NCBI RefSeq assembly: GCF_905147365.1
Contig: NC_056408.1
Location: 2,666,001 to 2,730,000 of the forward strand
Reading direction: 5' to 3'
Origin: Aricia agestis
Lineage: Eukaryota; Arthropoda; Insecta; Lepidoptera; Lycaenidae
Length of the DNA: 64,000 bases
Part shown: piece after piece, positions 12,101 through 26,700 of the stretch
Layout of the letters: the number at the start of each line of letters is the position of its first letter
How positions within the stretch are numbered: position 1 is the first letter of the stretch
Notes under the pieces: generated by a model
What the model was told of the DNA's origin: nothing
The model's input: the letters and a program-made list of their open reading frames with translations, nothing else
Database searches by the model: none
Position numbers and translations under genes: made by a program

Positions 12101-15100
12101 GTAGACTCAAAGGAAAACGTTCAGGAATTAAGTAACACGCTATCTGATGTTCGTGTGTTGATGACAAAAATTGATATAAAAGTTTTGTTTTTATGCACCT
12201 GGTAATTATAATTGGACACAAGATTGATTTTTAGTTAATATTAATCAGTAGAGTACGTGAATTTCGTAAATAATAATAATGTTCGACTATGACATTTACT
12301 TTCATGGTTTTTGAACGCAATGCTAATGTCAAAGTTAATAAAGGAGTTTTTGGAAGAATGTGAAAGAGTGATGTTGTGTTTTTATATTATTTTCCTAAAA
12401 TTGTGTTATCTGGGTTTTTAATGTGTAATATTGGTAGGATATTAACCATTAAATATTCGTTATCGTGCACAAGTGTAGGAAAGTGATGTAATAACCAGAA
12501 ACGTGCTCTTTTGTGTTCCCTCCAAAACTCCATCAAAAGTTTCAGTAAAGCGTCCTACCACTTTACTGAATCGACCGACTTGACTTCTTGACTGTATTGA
12601 CTTTATACTTAGACTTTGACTAGACTTTAGACCTGACTGACCTGACGATAATATAGAAAAAATTGTATAAAGAATATTGTTTTCCCGCCATAATATTATA
12701 CTCTACACTGGCCATGGTTATAGCCGAAGTGCCATTATATGAAAAAAAAAAAGTTAATAAAATTTTAAATTGTAATATTTTGTCACTTATGACGTGTTAG
12801 GGGCGCGTTCCACTAAGCGCTCAAACGCTGAAAATACTCCTTCAGCCGTTCCACATGTCGACTGCGATCGTTGTGATCGCGCCAAAAGCGTCACTCATGA
12901 CGTCTATTTTCGCTAACGCAAAGCTAAAAACGACCCATAAAGTTGGGTGGGTCTTAAAGGTGGGTGGGTCGAAGTGGACGTTTTAATAAAACCGCCATCT
13001 TTATATATGCGAAATAAGCGGTTTAATTTAAATTCTAAAAACTATCATAAAATAATAATAATAAAGTTAAAGTATAAGGGGTAAAAAAGGAATAAGAATG
13101 GAACGGGAAAAACCACGGTCGTGAGCGTTATCGTTGTAGGTGCTTAGTGGAACACACCCTAAATAAAACGATCGCGATGTATGTTATATGCAACGATATC
13201 AAAATAATTAGATACGACGTATGCCGTCAAAACTGTAGCAATGTTTTTGCATGCAAAATGTGTATCGAGAAAATATTTTCGTCCTTCTTTGTCTTACAGT
13301 AGTTGCATATACTACTTTCTCTTTCGCTCATTTTACGCTTCGCTTTGATTTTTCTCTATGGAAGACATTAATTTAAATATTAATAAAATCTTAGTAATTA
13401 CGTGTGAAATATTACACCTTTGGCTTTATTTGTATTTCTCATGTTGTAACTGCACTGTCGAAAGGCACACGACGGCATTCTGGAGCGAAATGTAGCGAAA
13501 AACAACGCGATAATCAATGAATTAAACACGTCCTGTTTTTACCGGAAGCTCAATTCCCCTACCCTATTCCCTTCCCTTCCCATCCCTACCCTCCCCTATT
13601 ACCCTATTCCCTCTTAAAAGGCCGGTAACGCACCTGCAACTCTTCTGACTCCATGGGCGACGGAAGTTGCTTTCCATCAGGTGACCCGTTTGCTCGTTTG
13701 CCCCCTTATTTCATTAAAAAAAAAAAAACGTCCGGCTGTCACCGCGTCCTAAGGCACACTCAGGGTCGACAATCTTAGTACTATGAAACTGGAAATTTTA
13801 CTACTATTAGTATGCTAAATAATGAAGCAACCAAAAAGCATTGCATTGTAATGCTATAACGGACTTTTTAATTTGGTAGCATTACGTAGCACTACTACTG
13901 ACTACGACACTCAAACATAGATGGCAGTGCGTGATTTCATCCCGTAGGAGTATAAGTGTTCTGTGATCTATGTTTGTGATCTGTCATCACAAGAAAAAGT
14001 CTGCCGTTGCGGGAAATGGGAATTATTTCGTCTTGTAATCCCGTTCACTTTTATCTTTCACTATTATCCCAATAATAAACTGTGCTCTGTGTCATGTGTG
14101 TTAACTTTTAGTTGAGCTTCCTGCGTTTTTTGTGCTTCTCCCCGTTCTTTAGTGCTCTGAAAATTGTGTGATAGTGACTTTGTATTATTTTGATGTGATT
14201 TATACAAAAAGGCAAAAGTCTGTACCGAAGAAAAAATAAATAGCTAATACCATTTATGTGTTTTATTTTGTTTTTTCTTATGTGTTACGATTGTAAGTAG
14301 GAATAGCTAGAAATATATAGCTATTTATATGTATGTAGGCTGCCGCTTGAATCGATACACGATGTAGTTCAGACGCTTACTATCAGACGGCGCCACTAGT
14401 AGTTTCCCGTCTAGGCCGTTGAGTTATATCTCTATTCCTATATATAATAAAGTACTCTGTGGGCACACTGCTCTCAAATAAGTGAGCTCACTCATTTCGA
14501 GGGTGACACATTCAGTTGATTAAAGAAATAAAACATATTAAATAGTTCTTTTTATGTTTCTTTGATAATAATAATGTGTAAATGTAAAAGTAATAATGGC
14601 ACCTAAAGTAAATTTTCTAAAGAACAGACTGGACAAACTTTAAATCGTATGATACACACGCATCAGCTTATAAGCTGTTAAAATGCTTATTGATATAATA
14701 ATAATAATAATTTTAATTTAGTAATATATTGTATTTTGCGAAGCTCTCATTGGCTAATGTTAAATCGCACTCGAAGAATGCACTAATTGCAATGAGACAT
14801 TTCGTTTTGTTTTAAATATCAGTGCTCTGGGGGCCTACTACAACCTCTTATAGCAGTATTATTTTAATCTTACTTTATGATTTCGTACCATCACCTCTTA
14901 AAAGTAAGATTACTTTATGATTGTTCCGTCAAGACGTTTTGTGACGTCATGTCCCAATATCATTCGCTCTCAGCGTACCACGAGCTCCATTTTGACACCG
15001 TTTGACAGATGAGCAAGATTACTTTAACGTCAAACTAGCGATCTTAAATCCACTGTGAAATATCAACTTTTTTAAGATTGTTTTGCATTTTTTACTGTTT

Positions 15101-18100
15101 TTTAGTAAAATTATATTTGAAAATTGAGTACGGTACGACTTTAAATTACGCATATTATGTATTAACAAGAAAATTCTTAACTTTATTTGTATTTAAAGTT
15201 AACCATGTACATAAAAAAACGGCTTTTGCTTTGAGATAGCCAAAGAATTAAATATTTACGTACCTTCTATTTACCTTATAATAGAAAATATCGAAACAGT
15301 CGTCAAAGTCGCGCAACTCACACACCACTTAAAACTTTTTTGTTTTAGCGTACCACAACAACACTTCACGTCTTAATTGGGTTTCAGCATTGGTTTTTCA
15401 ACAATTGCACTATTTGATTTAATTCTTATTGTTAACAATTTAGCGCTGAATCGGTTTAATTTATTGAAATATTTAGGTGCAGTACCATTCGAATCCTCTA
15501 CAGTCACTAATAAGTTTTTTCTACATTTGTTTAGACTAATTAGACACTTCATTTGTTTACACAATCGTGTGAGAGTGACAAAACGCTTTATAGCTGCTAT
15601 CTCGCTTCCACCCATGACAATTCATTTGTTTACACAATCGTGTGAGAGGAACAAAGCGCTTCATAGTTGCTTATCTCGCTTCCACCCATTGATAAATGTA
15701 AACAAATAATTTGATATCGTTCGTTCTTTCCCATCACTTAGCAGGAATAAAACAAGATTGTTTTCATACACCTTAAAAAGTTCATGGTACGAATCAAAGT
15801 AAGGTTATTGTAATCTTACAACAAAGTGTTCTGGAAACATGATAGTTTTAAGAAAGGTTGTGGTAGGCCGCCTGGACTACCCTTTCGTCATCGCATGCGT
15901 TTACTGTGTAATTTATCAATAAAATTCGTCGTATCCATAATAAAAATAATACATTTTAATCTAAAGCCCGTGTTAAAATATTTCAGGGTAAAATTGACTA
16001 TTCACAAGTATTAGAAATTCAAAATATAACCTTAACAATAACCAAATTTTAAAAGATTGACTGCTTAAATTACGAAACAAACTTACCTTTTATTTTATCC
16101 AAAGAGTTTTTTGCCATTTTTACAAGCTATAAATATAACATATATACTCATACAACAACACCTAACACTTTTTAATTGCGTTAAACACCATAGTTACACT
16201 GTAACGACAAACAGAAATAACAAAAAAATGAATTTACCCTAACATACTGCCAGTGAACTCACGTGGCGTTTATATTGCAGTGCCGGCGACTCACCTGGCG
16301 AGTCCGCCGTACAATGTAGGCGGCATCCGAGAAGACAGACAAAATCGTAGTGGCAACGAACGTGTTAAAGTAATATAACGCCTGATTAAAAAAAACAGGT
16401 AGTTTTTAAAGCAACCTTAATTAATATTGTGTTTTTGTGCTCTGTCCGATGACTATACTGTACTCGGCGAAACATTTCGGTAGCGGTCATTGACTCCCTG
16501 TCAAAAACTTGTCATTTTCTATTCAAAGCCGCGATTGACAACATCTGATACTTCATTGTCAATTGCGGTTTATATACAAAATGACAAGTTTTTGAAAGGG
16601 AGTCAATGACCGCTACCACCATGCTTCGCCGAGTACAGTATAGTACTGTCCAAAGAGAATATAATCACTACGTGGTACTGTCCAATCACTAGTCATTTAC
16701 CTTATCACAAACCTTTTTCTCCATCTTCTTCTTCTTTTTGCGCTCGCGGCGTCGCGCGGCGGCCTGGCGACGCGACTGCTCGCGACAGCGCTCCGCGTCC
16801 AACTCCTCGAGCAGTATAGTCGCGTTCTGATTGGCGCGCGCCGCCTGCGTCTCCTTTGCGGCGCGGATCACGCGCACGCACTCCTGGCATTTCTCCAGTA
16901 ATTCCTTGTCCGAGAGTGTACAAATGTACCTGGTAACAGGAGGGTTATTGTTAAGAATGCTAGTTAATACTGGTTTACTTATAAAACACACCATAAAATT
17001 ATTTGGTGAACAGTAGTAAGTATAAGGTTGCTGTTTTTGTATGTAAAATGACTGTACTGATATGTCAAAAAAAAAAAAACAAAGCAGTGTAAATATTTTT
17101 ATTAGTAAAGGGAATATTAAGATATTGTAGAAACCCATGTTGTGAACAAGTAAACAACGAAAAAGTTACAATAAAATTTAAATGTATCTAACACATACCT
17201 TGTCATTTCCTGATCTGAGGGGAACTGTGTAACAACACCGACCATCCATTTCACCACTTTGGTGTGGCCTTTACGGAAGGCGGCCATAAGGCACGACACC
17301 TGTAAAAATTAAGGAGTTATGTAACTGATTTAGCGTACAAAATACAAGAGATCTTAATGGTTTCTGTATAAAATAAAGAGTAGTTATTGCTTATTGTATC
17401 AGTATCAAACTTGTAAATAACACTTCCTGAACGTGTATAAGAAAAAAAAGAGAGATTTTTGCCAAGACAGTTTAGATACCAGATTGCAGTAGTTTACAGT
17501 GTTTTTGGGTTATGAAGGATTGTTATGCCTCAGTTTCTGCATATCTTTACCTTTCTGTTGTCCTGTGAGTCGATGTCGGCGCCGGCGGCGTACAACATCT
17601 CGACCACCGCGAGGTGTCCGCCGTTCGCCGCTAACCATAACGGGGAGTTGCCTTTTTTATTCTTAACCTCTACCGCTGCTCGCCTGAAATATAATCATTA
17701 ATTAGTCGATACACGGTTTAACATTGATTAATGATTATGATAAAGAAATCCATTTGAATAAAACTATCCTTAAAAAAAGAACATATACTCTTATATTATT
17801 TTGATAATCTCGAAAAGTAATTTCATACACTTTACAAATTTTAACAAATTCCATTGACTTCACACTTCATATTATATCTCAAATGTCCAACCACACGATC
17901 CAACTACCGTCGAACTTACCTCTGCAGCAGCAGCTCCACGAACTTGGTGTGCCCTTTGTCCGCGGCGATGGTGAGGGCGGTGTCGCGGGAGGAGGGCACG
18001 GGCGGGGCGTTGACGTCCGCCCCCTTGTCGAGCAGCACCCGCCCCACCTCCACGTAGCCGCCACTCGCCGCCTCCATCAGCGGCGTGAGGCCCGTCTTGG

Positions 18101-21100
18101 CGCGGTGCTCCACGTTCGCCTTGCGGTCCAGAAGAAGGGATACCACCTCGTTTCGTCCTGGGCAGAAGTTAAAGTTAAATTAGAAATTACGAGAATTCGA
18201 TAAACTCGTGTAGAAAATAACTTAAGTTGTCAAAGGGCTACTACTACATTTCGTTTTATTATTTTAATTTACATAATCTATATATATATATAAAACTCAA
18301 ATGTGACTGACTGATTGACATAGTGATCTATCAACGCACAGTCCAAACCACTGGAAGGATCGGGCTGAAATTTGGCATGCAGGTAGATGTTATGACGTAG
18401 ACATCCGCTAAGAAAGGATTTTGATAAATTCCAACCCCGAGGGGTCCAAATAGGGGATGAAAGTTTGTATATAATAATACTTCTTAACGCGAGCGAAGCC
18501 GCGGGCAAAAGCTCGTACAATATGTAAGCCATAATAATAAGTTAGATAAACTATCGAAGCTCGACCAACTTTCTGGGCAAACGTCTTTACTGTGCGGTAA
18601 ACCATATAATTATTTTACATTGATAGCAAATGTGAAAAACCCATTACACACTGTATTAACATTTTAGTTCTCACTAAAATATTAATAGCAATAATTATTA
18701 CATTAACTATTGTCAGTCACCAACAATCTATCACCAAAGAAAGGAGAACCTACCTTGGAAGCAGGCAAGCGTGAGCGCGGTGTTTCTGTTGGTTTCGATC
18801 TGGGCGTTGATGTCGGAGCCGCAGTCGAGCAGCAGCCGCACGGCCGCCGTGTGACCGTTCATCGCCGCCAGCATCAGCGGTGAGATGCCGAGCTTCGACC
18901 CCGTGCGAGAGTTTATCTCCGCCTGTATAACAAATATTTTTTGTTTATTTGCTTTAATATAATTATAATTACTTAGATAAAAGCTGTTAAATGTTACCCG
19001 AGACTACGTAAGTGTACGCACCTTTTTATAATTTGTCGTGATAAAACGAAAAAGAAACGTTTCCCTTACTGTATTCTAAATTTGTAATTAAGTGATATGC
19101 AGGTCTCAAAATATGGTCGCTTTGACAACACTTGATTGATTCATAACTTGGAGCACCCAATGAAAATTAAAGCTAATAGTTACGACTTTAAGATTCAGGT
19201 TTCGAAAGACAAATTTTCATAATGAGTAGTCGAAAGTAGTCGTTTTTAACCCTCGACAAAAAAGAGGGGTGTTATGTACCCACTGTTTAACGAATAAAAA
19301 AAGTTCTTGAAGTAATGGACAATGGACATCCAATGCAAAATAAGCAAACAAACCACTAAACATATATAGTATGTAGCAATAAAACAGCGTACCTGGTGAT
19401 GCAGCAGCAGTCTGATGATATTGACGTATCCACCAGACGCGGCGAGCGACAGCGGGGTATAGTCGGAGACGTTGCGGTGCTCCTTGTTAGCGCCGCGGCT
19501 CAGTATGAGTTCCACCACCTCGTACCGGCCGCCGCTGCACGCTAGCGACAGGGGCGTGTCCTTGGTCCGCTCCGACTGCGCCTCGATGTCCGCGCCGTGG
19601 TTGAGCAGGATCTCCACGATCTTCTCGTGGCCCGCCGTCGCCGCCAGAATAAGGGGGGTGAAACCCTGTGGAGAAATTGAGTTCATTTTGGAATCAAAGG
19701 AAATTAGCTACTAAAATATAATAATATATATTTTTGACAATACTTATATCACGTATTCGCATTATGTTACAATCGGAGAGCACTTGATTCTCTTATTTTC
19801 ACTTAACAAGTAGCAACATACGTCTAGCAATATCATAAGTTTTTTTTTGCAGAAGAACCACAAATTTTATCGTCGGACTTCGAACATAATAATAATTATG
19901 TTTTAAGTGCGACGTATTATAAGTCCTTACGCGTTGGTATAAAAATATATCGGAATATCTCTTAGTTTATTGACTTCTAGTTTAGTGTAGAGATTGAAGT
20001 TGTATGCTAAGAATGCATAAGTTATACAATGTTTCTAAACAAAGACAAAGCACTGTACAAAAGTAACGTCTGCATATACTGTGTACTATTTATCAAATTA
20101 ATAAGAGTAATTTCGTACCTTCTTGTCTCGGTGTTCGATGTCGGCGCCGCGGCTCAGCAGCAGCTCCACGAGGTCCTCGTGTCCGCCGGTGCAGGCGAGC
20201 GTCAGCGCCGTGTCGTGGTTCGAGTCCGTCTCGCCGTCCACGTCCATCGCCGAGTACGCTGCGGGCGCGGGCTGCGGCGGCGCCGCCCCCGCGAACGTCT
20301 CGCGACGTCCCGGCGCACGCGCTCGCTGCGTACACATTTACATACATTTACAGACGTTTCATATAAACCATACATGACTTAAACAGGGATTTTTGATTGA
20401 ACTAATAAATTCACATTACGTATAAATACGTATATGTATTACTTAGGGCCTGTTTCACCACTTTCTGATAAAGTGTCGAATAGGCTATTCACATTTTTTT
20501 TTGACAGATTCTCCATACTTGATCTGTCAAGTTAATTGGTGGATAGCCTATTCGTCTCTTATCAGGAAGTGGTGAAACAAGCCCTTAGACTTTATGAGGT
20601 ATGTAGTTACAAAATATAAGGAATTATAAAGTTTAGAAAAACTAATATTATTTTACACATCCGTACGTATTGAAGGTATTTACCTTCTTCTTAAGTGGGT
20701 TGGTGGGCGGGTCGCGTTTGTGTTGCTGTGCGGGGGGCGTCGACAGCGGCGTGCCCGCCTCCGACCCCACCCCCGCCGCCACGTTACCCGCATTCGCGCC
20801 CGCGTACGCCGCCGATCTACAAAGAATGTATTAAATTTTATTTACTTCACTCAACACAATATTTATCACAATTCATAACTACTAAAACTATAAAACACTT
20901 CAAATTAATGGTGAATTACCATTAATTTGCTTTAGGCTTGCATTTCGACTTTAGGCTTGATAGTTGATTTAATATTAAGTTGTATTCATATTTCGTGTAA
21001 TGGCTGTTTGTTACATAAATAAAATAAAAAATATTTATGCATACCTATAGTCGTCGTAGGTGAGAGTGGGCGGGGGGAGCGCGAACGGCTGCGGCTCGTG

Positions 21101-22487
21101 CGTCGCGTCCGCACCCGCGGGAAACTCGCCCGCACCCGCCGAGCCAGGCGACGGCGGCCGCACGCGGTACCCGCACTCCGCACCCTGTTATTACGACAAA
21201 GTTTAAATAAATAAACGTTTATTTCAAATCTATATAATTGTTAGTAAAAACTTGTCGCTATATAAGTATTCTATTCTAATGAGTTTATTCACATGATGAT
21301 TGTGATATTTATAAGATTGCAATCGAGCGACTAAAATAAAGATGATATGCGAATCTATGATATAATAATATTATATTGTATGCCCCGTTGGTAATACGTT
21401 CTAGATATACAATCTAGACCGCGACCGTTTGAGGCCAACTTAATCTTGGCCTTATTTTGACTAACAAATTTACAAAAATTTGTTTGCTTCGAATAAGGCC
21501 TAATTATAAACCCTACATAAGTCAACTAACAAATTTACAAAAATTTGTTTGCTTCCAATAAGGCCTAATTATAAACCCTACATAAGTCAATTTCTCTGAT
21601 TAATATCTGGCCCTACAGGCTAATTATAACCCCAATATCGGGTATTTCATTAGTGCTGTTCAGCACTCGAGCTTAGGCTAGTTTCTAAAGTAGAAAATGG
21701 GTATCGGGCCATTCGATTAAGAGAACCGCATTTGATCTTAGATATTATGCTACACTGGACATATTTTTGTATTTGTCAATCTCTTTCTCACTTAAATACC
21801 TCGCGTAATTTATGGGTGTCCTATCTTGTTTCGTTCTTACCGCGATATCGGCGTGGTCTCGCGGCCAGTCGGCTGCGAGCGCCTCCTCGGCGGCGGCGAG
21901 CAAGCGTCGTGCGTCGCCGTCCGACGCAGGCGCGGGCGCCGGCTCGGGGGCGGGCTCACACTTGCCCGTGAGGATCTCGTGCGACTTCTGCTGCATCACC
22001 TGGATATACGACCACCCGTGTAATGATATTGAAATGATTTGGACGTCGATCTTTGTGGAATCAGTAAACTTTACTTAGAGCTGTAGCATAAAAAAAAAAT
22101 CATTGCGTTTAATGTCTTCTAGTGGTTTTACATATGAATGTTAACCTCATTACTAATAAAGATATTAACTTGTATAAGCTTATATTGCGCCGTATATCAT
22201 TGATTTTGTAACTTTTTATTGATAAATAAATGATTAAAAAAAACACACATTGAATAACTACACAAGGTATGATTATCTTTTTTTTATCTTTGTTTTATAA
22301 AGGCCGTACATCATCTTTACAAGATGTTTAGATGCTGTCATGAATACCTGTAGCACAAGCGAGCGTAGTTCGTTGGGCGGTAGCGCGACGAGCGACGGCA
22401 CCTCGCGCTGCAGGTACGCCAGCACCGCGCCAAGGTCGCGCTCCTCCACGCACCCGCCCGTCTCCTCGCCCACCTGTACGCACGTTG

Positions 22488-22527
<40 letters not shown>

Positions 22528-23610
22528 GGAATCTCGGAATCGGCTCCAACGATTTTCATAAAAGTATATAGGGGGTTTCGGGGGCGATAAATCGATCTAG
22601 CTTGGAATAATTTTTAGAAAATGTCATTTTATTCATGTTTTATCGAATACCGAGCAAAGCTCGGTCAAATAGCTAGTAATGTAATTAACAGGGATGGCAA
22701 ACCAGTGGCACGCGGCACAGTCTTTTAGATACGCCACTGATCAAAAAGTTTCGTAATTATTTCACAAAACATTTTCAATATTACACATCCGTCGCTGCTA
22801 TTCAAGTTTTTAGTTGCCCAGGGCTAGTTCTTAAACCGGAATCAAAAAAATAATGCTATGGCACCTCTGTGACCCACACACAATTATTTCTTTAGAAAGC
22901 TAGTATGCTGATACAAAAAGTCCTTGTTATAGTATAACTATAGTTTGTGCGTTTTTTCGCGATGATATGGGTGACAGTTTTCATATTCCTTGCTACGGGT
23001 TTTTTTTACAAGAAAACAAAAAAATCAAAATGTAATAAATTATATTCCATCTACAAAAACAAATGTTTCCTATAATTGTGAATGAATAAAAATGAAAAGT
23101 GCTAAATGCTAACTAATTAATATAAAATTATAAATATTAACTGTGAACTAGGAGTATAAAATTATTGTTACGAAAACATTTGAAAAATGTCAGATGCATG
23201 AAACGGAACTTGTCAATTATAATGTGTCACGCTGCACTCACGCATATCATCATAAAACGCACAAACTATAGTTACGAGGACCCCGTCGCTAATAAAAAAA
23301 TATTACACAATAAGTTATTAATTTAATGTTTTCTTTTTAAGTCCAATCTGTCAAGCGGCTTTTTCAGACACAAACAAAACATTGGATAATTTATTTATTA
23401 GTAAGGACTAAGGGCTAATGAGGTCAGTCTAATTTTGTCGTTGACATAAACATTAATCTTTAAAAATCAAATGAGTTTCTCTACTGTATTTTTGAGTTAG
23501 CAAACTTTAGTATGATGAGATGCCTACCTGTGGCATGTACGCCTCAGGCCTCTGCTGCATGTCTTGTACATATTGCTGCTGCTGCTGTTGTAATTGCTGC
23601 TGCTGCTGTT

Positions 23611-23642
<32 letters not shown>

Positions 23643-23681
23643 AGCTGCTGCTGTTGTTGTTGCAGCTGCTGTTGTTGTTGT

Positions 23682-23735
<54 letters not shown>

Positions 23736-26700
23736 ACTTGTTGTTGCTGCACCTGTTGTTGTTGCTGCTGCTTCTTTTGCTGTTGCTGTTGTTGGGCTGC
23801 CAACTGTTGCAATTGCTGCTGTTGCAGCTCCTGCAACTGTTGCTGAAGATTAAATAGGTTACATTTTAACATTTTCCTTGCAAGAAAGCTAAGTAACTAC
23901 AATGCTACGTAATACATATAGTTAGGACAAATTGTATTCGATTTCTAATACAACATTATCTTGTGACATTAATACAATATGCTTTCTACCGCTATAAAAA
24001 TACCTTTGCTAAAATTTTAATTGTGAGTGAGTATACAACATGATGGTATCTTGTGTTTAAGCTACAGTTTTAACTAACATGTCCACCAAACCACGGCAAG
24101 GCGTCCATAAAAAGGAATTTGCAGCCGGCCTTTGTGAATTTACGACTTGATTTTGGCCACACCCATTCTTGCAATTGCGACATCATCTAGATATTTTAGC
24201 TCTTGTTTAGTATATATTGTAAAAGTTAAATTAACATTAGCAATCATAATAAGACATTTTAATATTTTTTTTTAGAATTTACTTGTCAGGGTGGAAAAAT
24301 AAGCTTATATTCACCTGGTTAAGGCTGGTGGCTAGTTGCTGCACTGGAAATAGTTGCTGAGGTGGGGGGTACGGCGGTGTAGCGGGCGGGTAAAGTGACG
24401 CATCTGCAAACATATACCGATTTTATTGTATTCTTCCACTCTATTGTCGTTAATACCGTTAATTGTATTGCGTAGTTACTTCGAAATTATTTAAGGCAAA
24501 AAGTGAACCGATATTATATTACTGATATTAGTGCAATGGTTAGCCATCGCACTCGGAGACATTTAATGATTACGTAACTTTAAAGAAGATTTTGACATGA
24601 ACTTGATACATTGTCAAACTGTTGATTAAAGTTAAGTGATCATTAATATCTCTTAGTGTGGCTACAAGAAGTCGAATAGATCCAGATATCATACCTGAAT
24701 CGTCGGCTAATTCGAGAATGCTTCTTTCAGTCTCTGGCAGTGAGTCAATCCTCTGTCCACTGAACACATCAGGTCTCTGCGAGAAAATATTAGGAAAATT
24801 AATAACACACAGTAAGCATCAATCTTATATCTAGCTAGGAATCATTTTTAGAAAATGTAATTTTATTCGTTTTTAGTCGAATACCGAGCAAAGCTCGGTC
24901 AAAAAGCTTTACATTTAGCCGAAGTGGGCAGCGCAAGAATGTAAATAGTCACTCGCGCTGCCACTCTTCATCCGCTACCGCTGCCTGACGCGGCAAGTGA
25001 GTAGAAGGCTGAGTGTAAACGCTCTGGGAAGTATTGCCGGCATGCGGCACCGCGAGTAGCAGCGGCAGTGGCTGAATGTAAACGTCGCTATAGGCAGTAG
25101 CACGTAATTTGGTCGAGTTATTATCAGTTGCCAAACCTAGCCAACATCGCGACTTACTTTTAATTGACATAACTTGAACAAAATATGGTGAACCTATGTA
25201 ATTTGGCCGGTTTATGTCATGTCAAACCCAATGTAGTCACGGTTAACATTGAATTGACATAATCCTACCAAGTGTCGTAGATCCGCCATCTGCCTTTGAA
25301 TCAACTTCTTAGATACTACAATGGCAATTTTATTGAAAGAGTTAATGTTAGTCTCAATTTCCCTAACGACTGTTAAAGTTAATGCTCGAATTAGTATCAC
25401 GTTACCTCTTTTAATTTTCATACGAATGAAAGGGATGAGACATGACATTTTAACAAGCTGTTAACACTAACAGTCGTCGGTGAAATTGGGCCTTAAGCTA
25501 ACGTATACGTACTGGGTCGTCGGTTATGTCCGGCGGGGGCGGCAGGTGGTGGTCGGAGTGGGGCGCGGCGGGCCGCTGCTTGCGCGCGCACTTGTGCTTG
25601 CCCGCGCCCGCCGCCGGCGCCGCGTTGCCCGCCGCTATGCCCGAGTTTATACCGAACACGAAACCTGTGTCAAAGTCACAACATTGCATTGGAAGTGCAT
25701 ACTTATCTCTAAAGTTATCCGTTAAAAGTATACAATAAAGCGTATTTAATATTTAAAATAAAAGCACGCAAAATTTCAAGGTATAATTAAACAAAGTGAT
25801 AGTATTTTGGGTTGTGTATGTGTCCTATGTTAGAATTCACTGAGAAAATAGCGCTGAAAGAGTTAGGTTAGTTTAAATTCATGATGATTGAACATTCCTC
25901 ATAGGAACATGTAAAATAGTTACAAGTAACTTTTTAAGCATTGCTACTTTCACAGTGAACTCTATACAAGGGATACATTACATACATACATACACACCCT
26001 AAGTATTAACACTTTCTTTTGTTACACCCTGTATATCCAAGCGGTGAACATACTAACCGTCTAAATAGGCCTTGGCAACGTGAGGCGGCATGTCGGGCTT
26101 GGGCTCGAGGAGGGGCAGCGCGGCCTGGGGGTGGACGTGGACGTGCGGGTGCTGCGGCCGCTGCTGCTGGGGATGCTGCTGGTGCTGCGGGACGAGACTC
26201 CGGCCCTCGAACACGCTGGGCGCGGGGGCGTGAGTCAGCCCCAGCGCCGCCGCTTGCTCCGAGCTCAGGGTTTCGCTCTCCTCCGCGCCCGTGTTCCCTG
26301 GCAGATCGCAATGTTGTATTACATGGTTATGTTATATTCCATTAATTAAATACCTAATTTCTCGCAAAATAAATACAATTTTTTATTGAAGGCGAGAAAC
26401 ACGTTTTAACAAACAAATACCTTTATTGTGGTGCGACGGAACCAGAGAAGCTAATTCATTATGAGAAGTGGCTACAAGCGAGCCTGATACGAGCAATATA
26501 CGACCGCTATATTAAGGCGCATTCTCTTCATAAAATTTTTATTTTCTACAATTATATAAGCCTTATAAGAAATCCAATATACCTCTTGGCAGCATGACGG
26601 AGTGCGGGTAGTCGAGCAGCAGCTGCACGACCGCGGTGTGTCCGCCCTTGGCCGCCTCGATGAGCGTGCTGGAGTTGTCCTTGAGCTTGCGGAAGGGGTC

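Larger units (their letters stand above)
13192..14512 (+). repeat. Host repeat interrupted by two later insertions, copy 1
   Basis: The sequence from caacgatatcaaaat to gggtgacacatt is a near match, in reverse, to 33474-33975. Compared with that copy it has two extra blocks, each bounded by direct repeats (13534-13727 and 13761-14461). The repeat class is unknown; no terminal inverted repeat or coding frame is visible. Confidence 0.75.

Noticed and set aside
15377..15709. Open frames on both strands at this position
   Set aside because: They follow tandem repeats within a non-autonomous TIR element and have no recognisable motif.
23512..23857. Plus-strand open frames rich in Cys, Val/Ala or Leu opposite the Gln-rich exon
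   Set aside because: They are the other frames of a CAG/CAA tract; the minus-strand Gln frame joins both flanking mask exons in phase.
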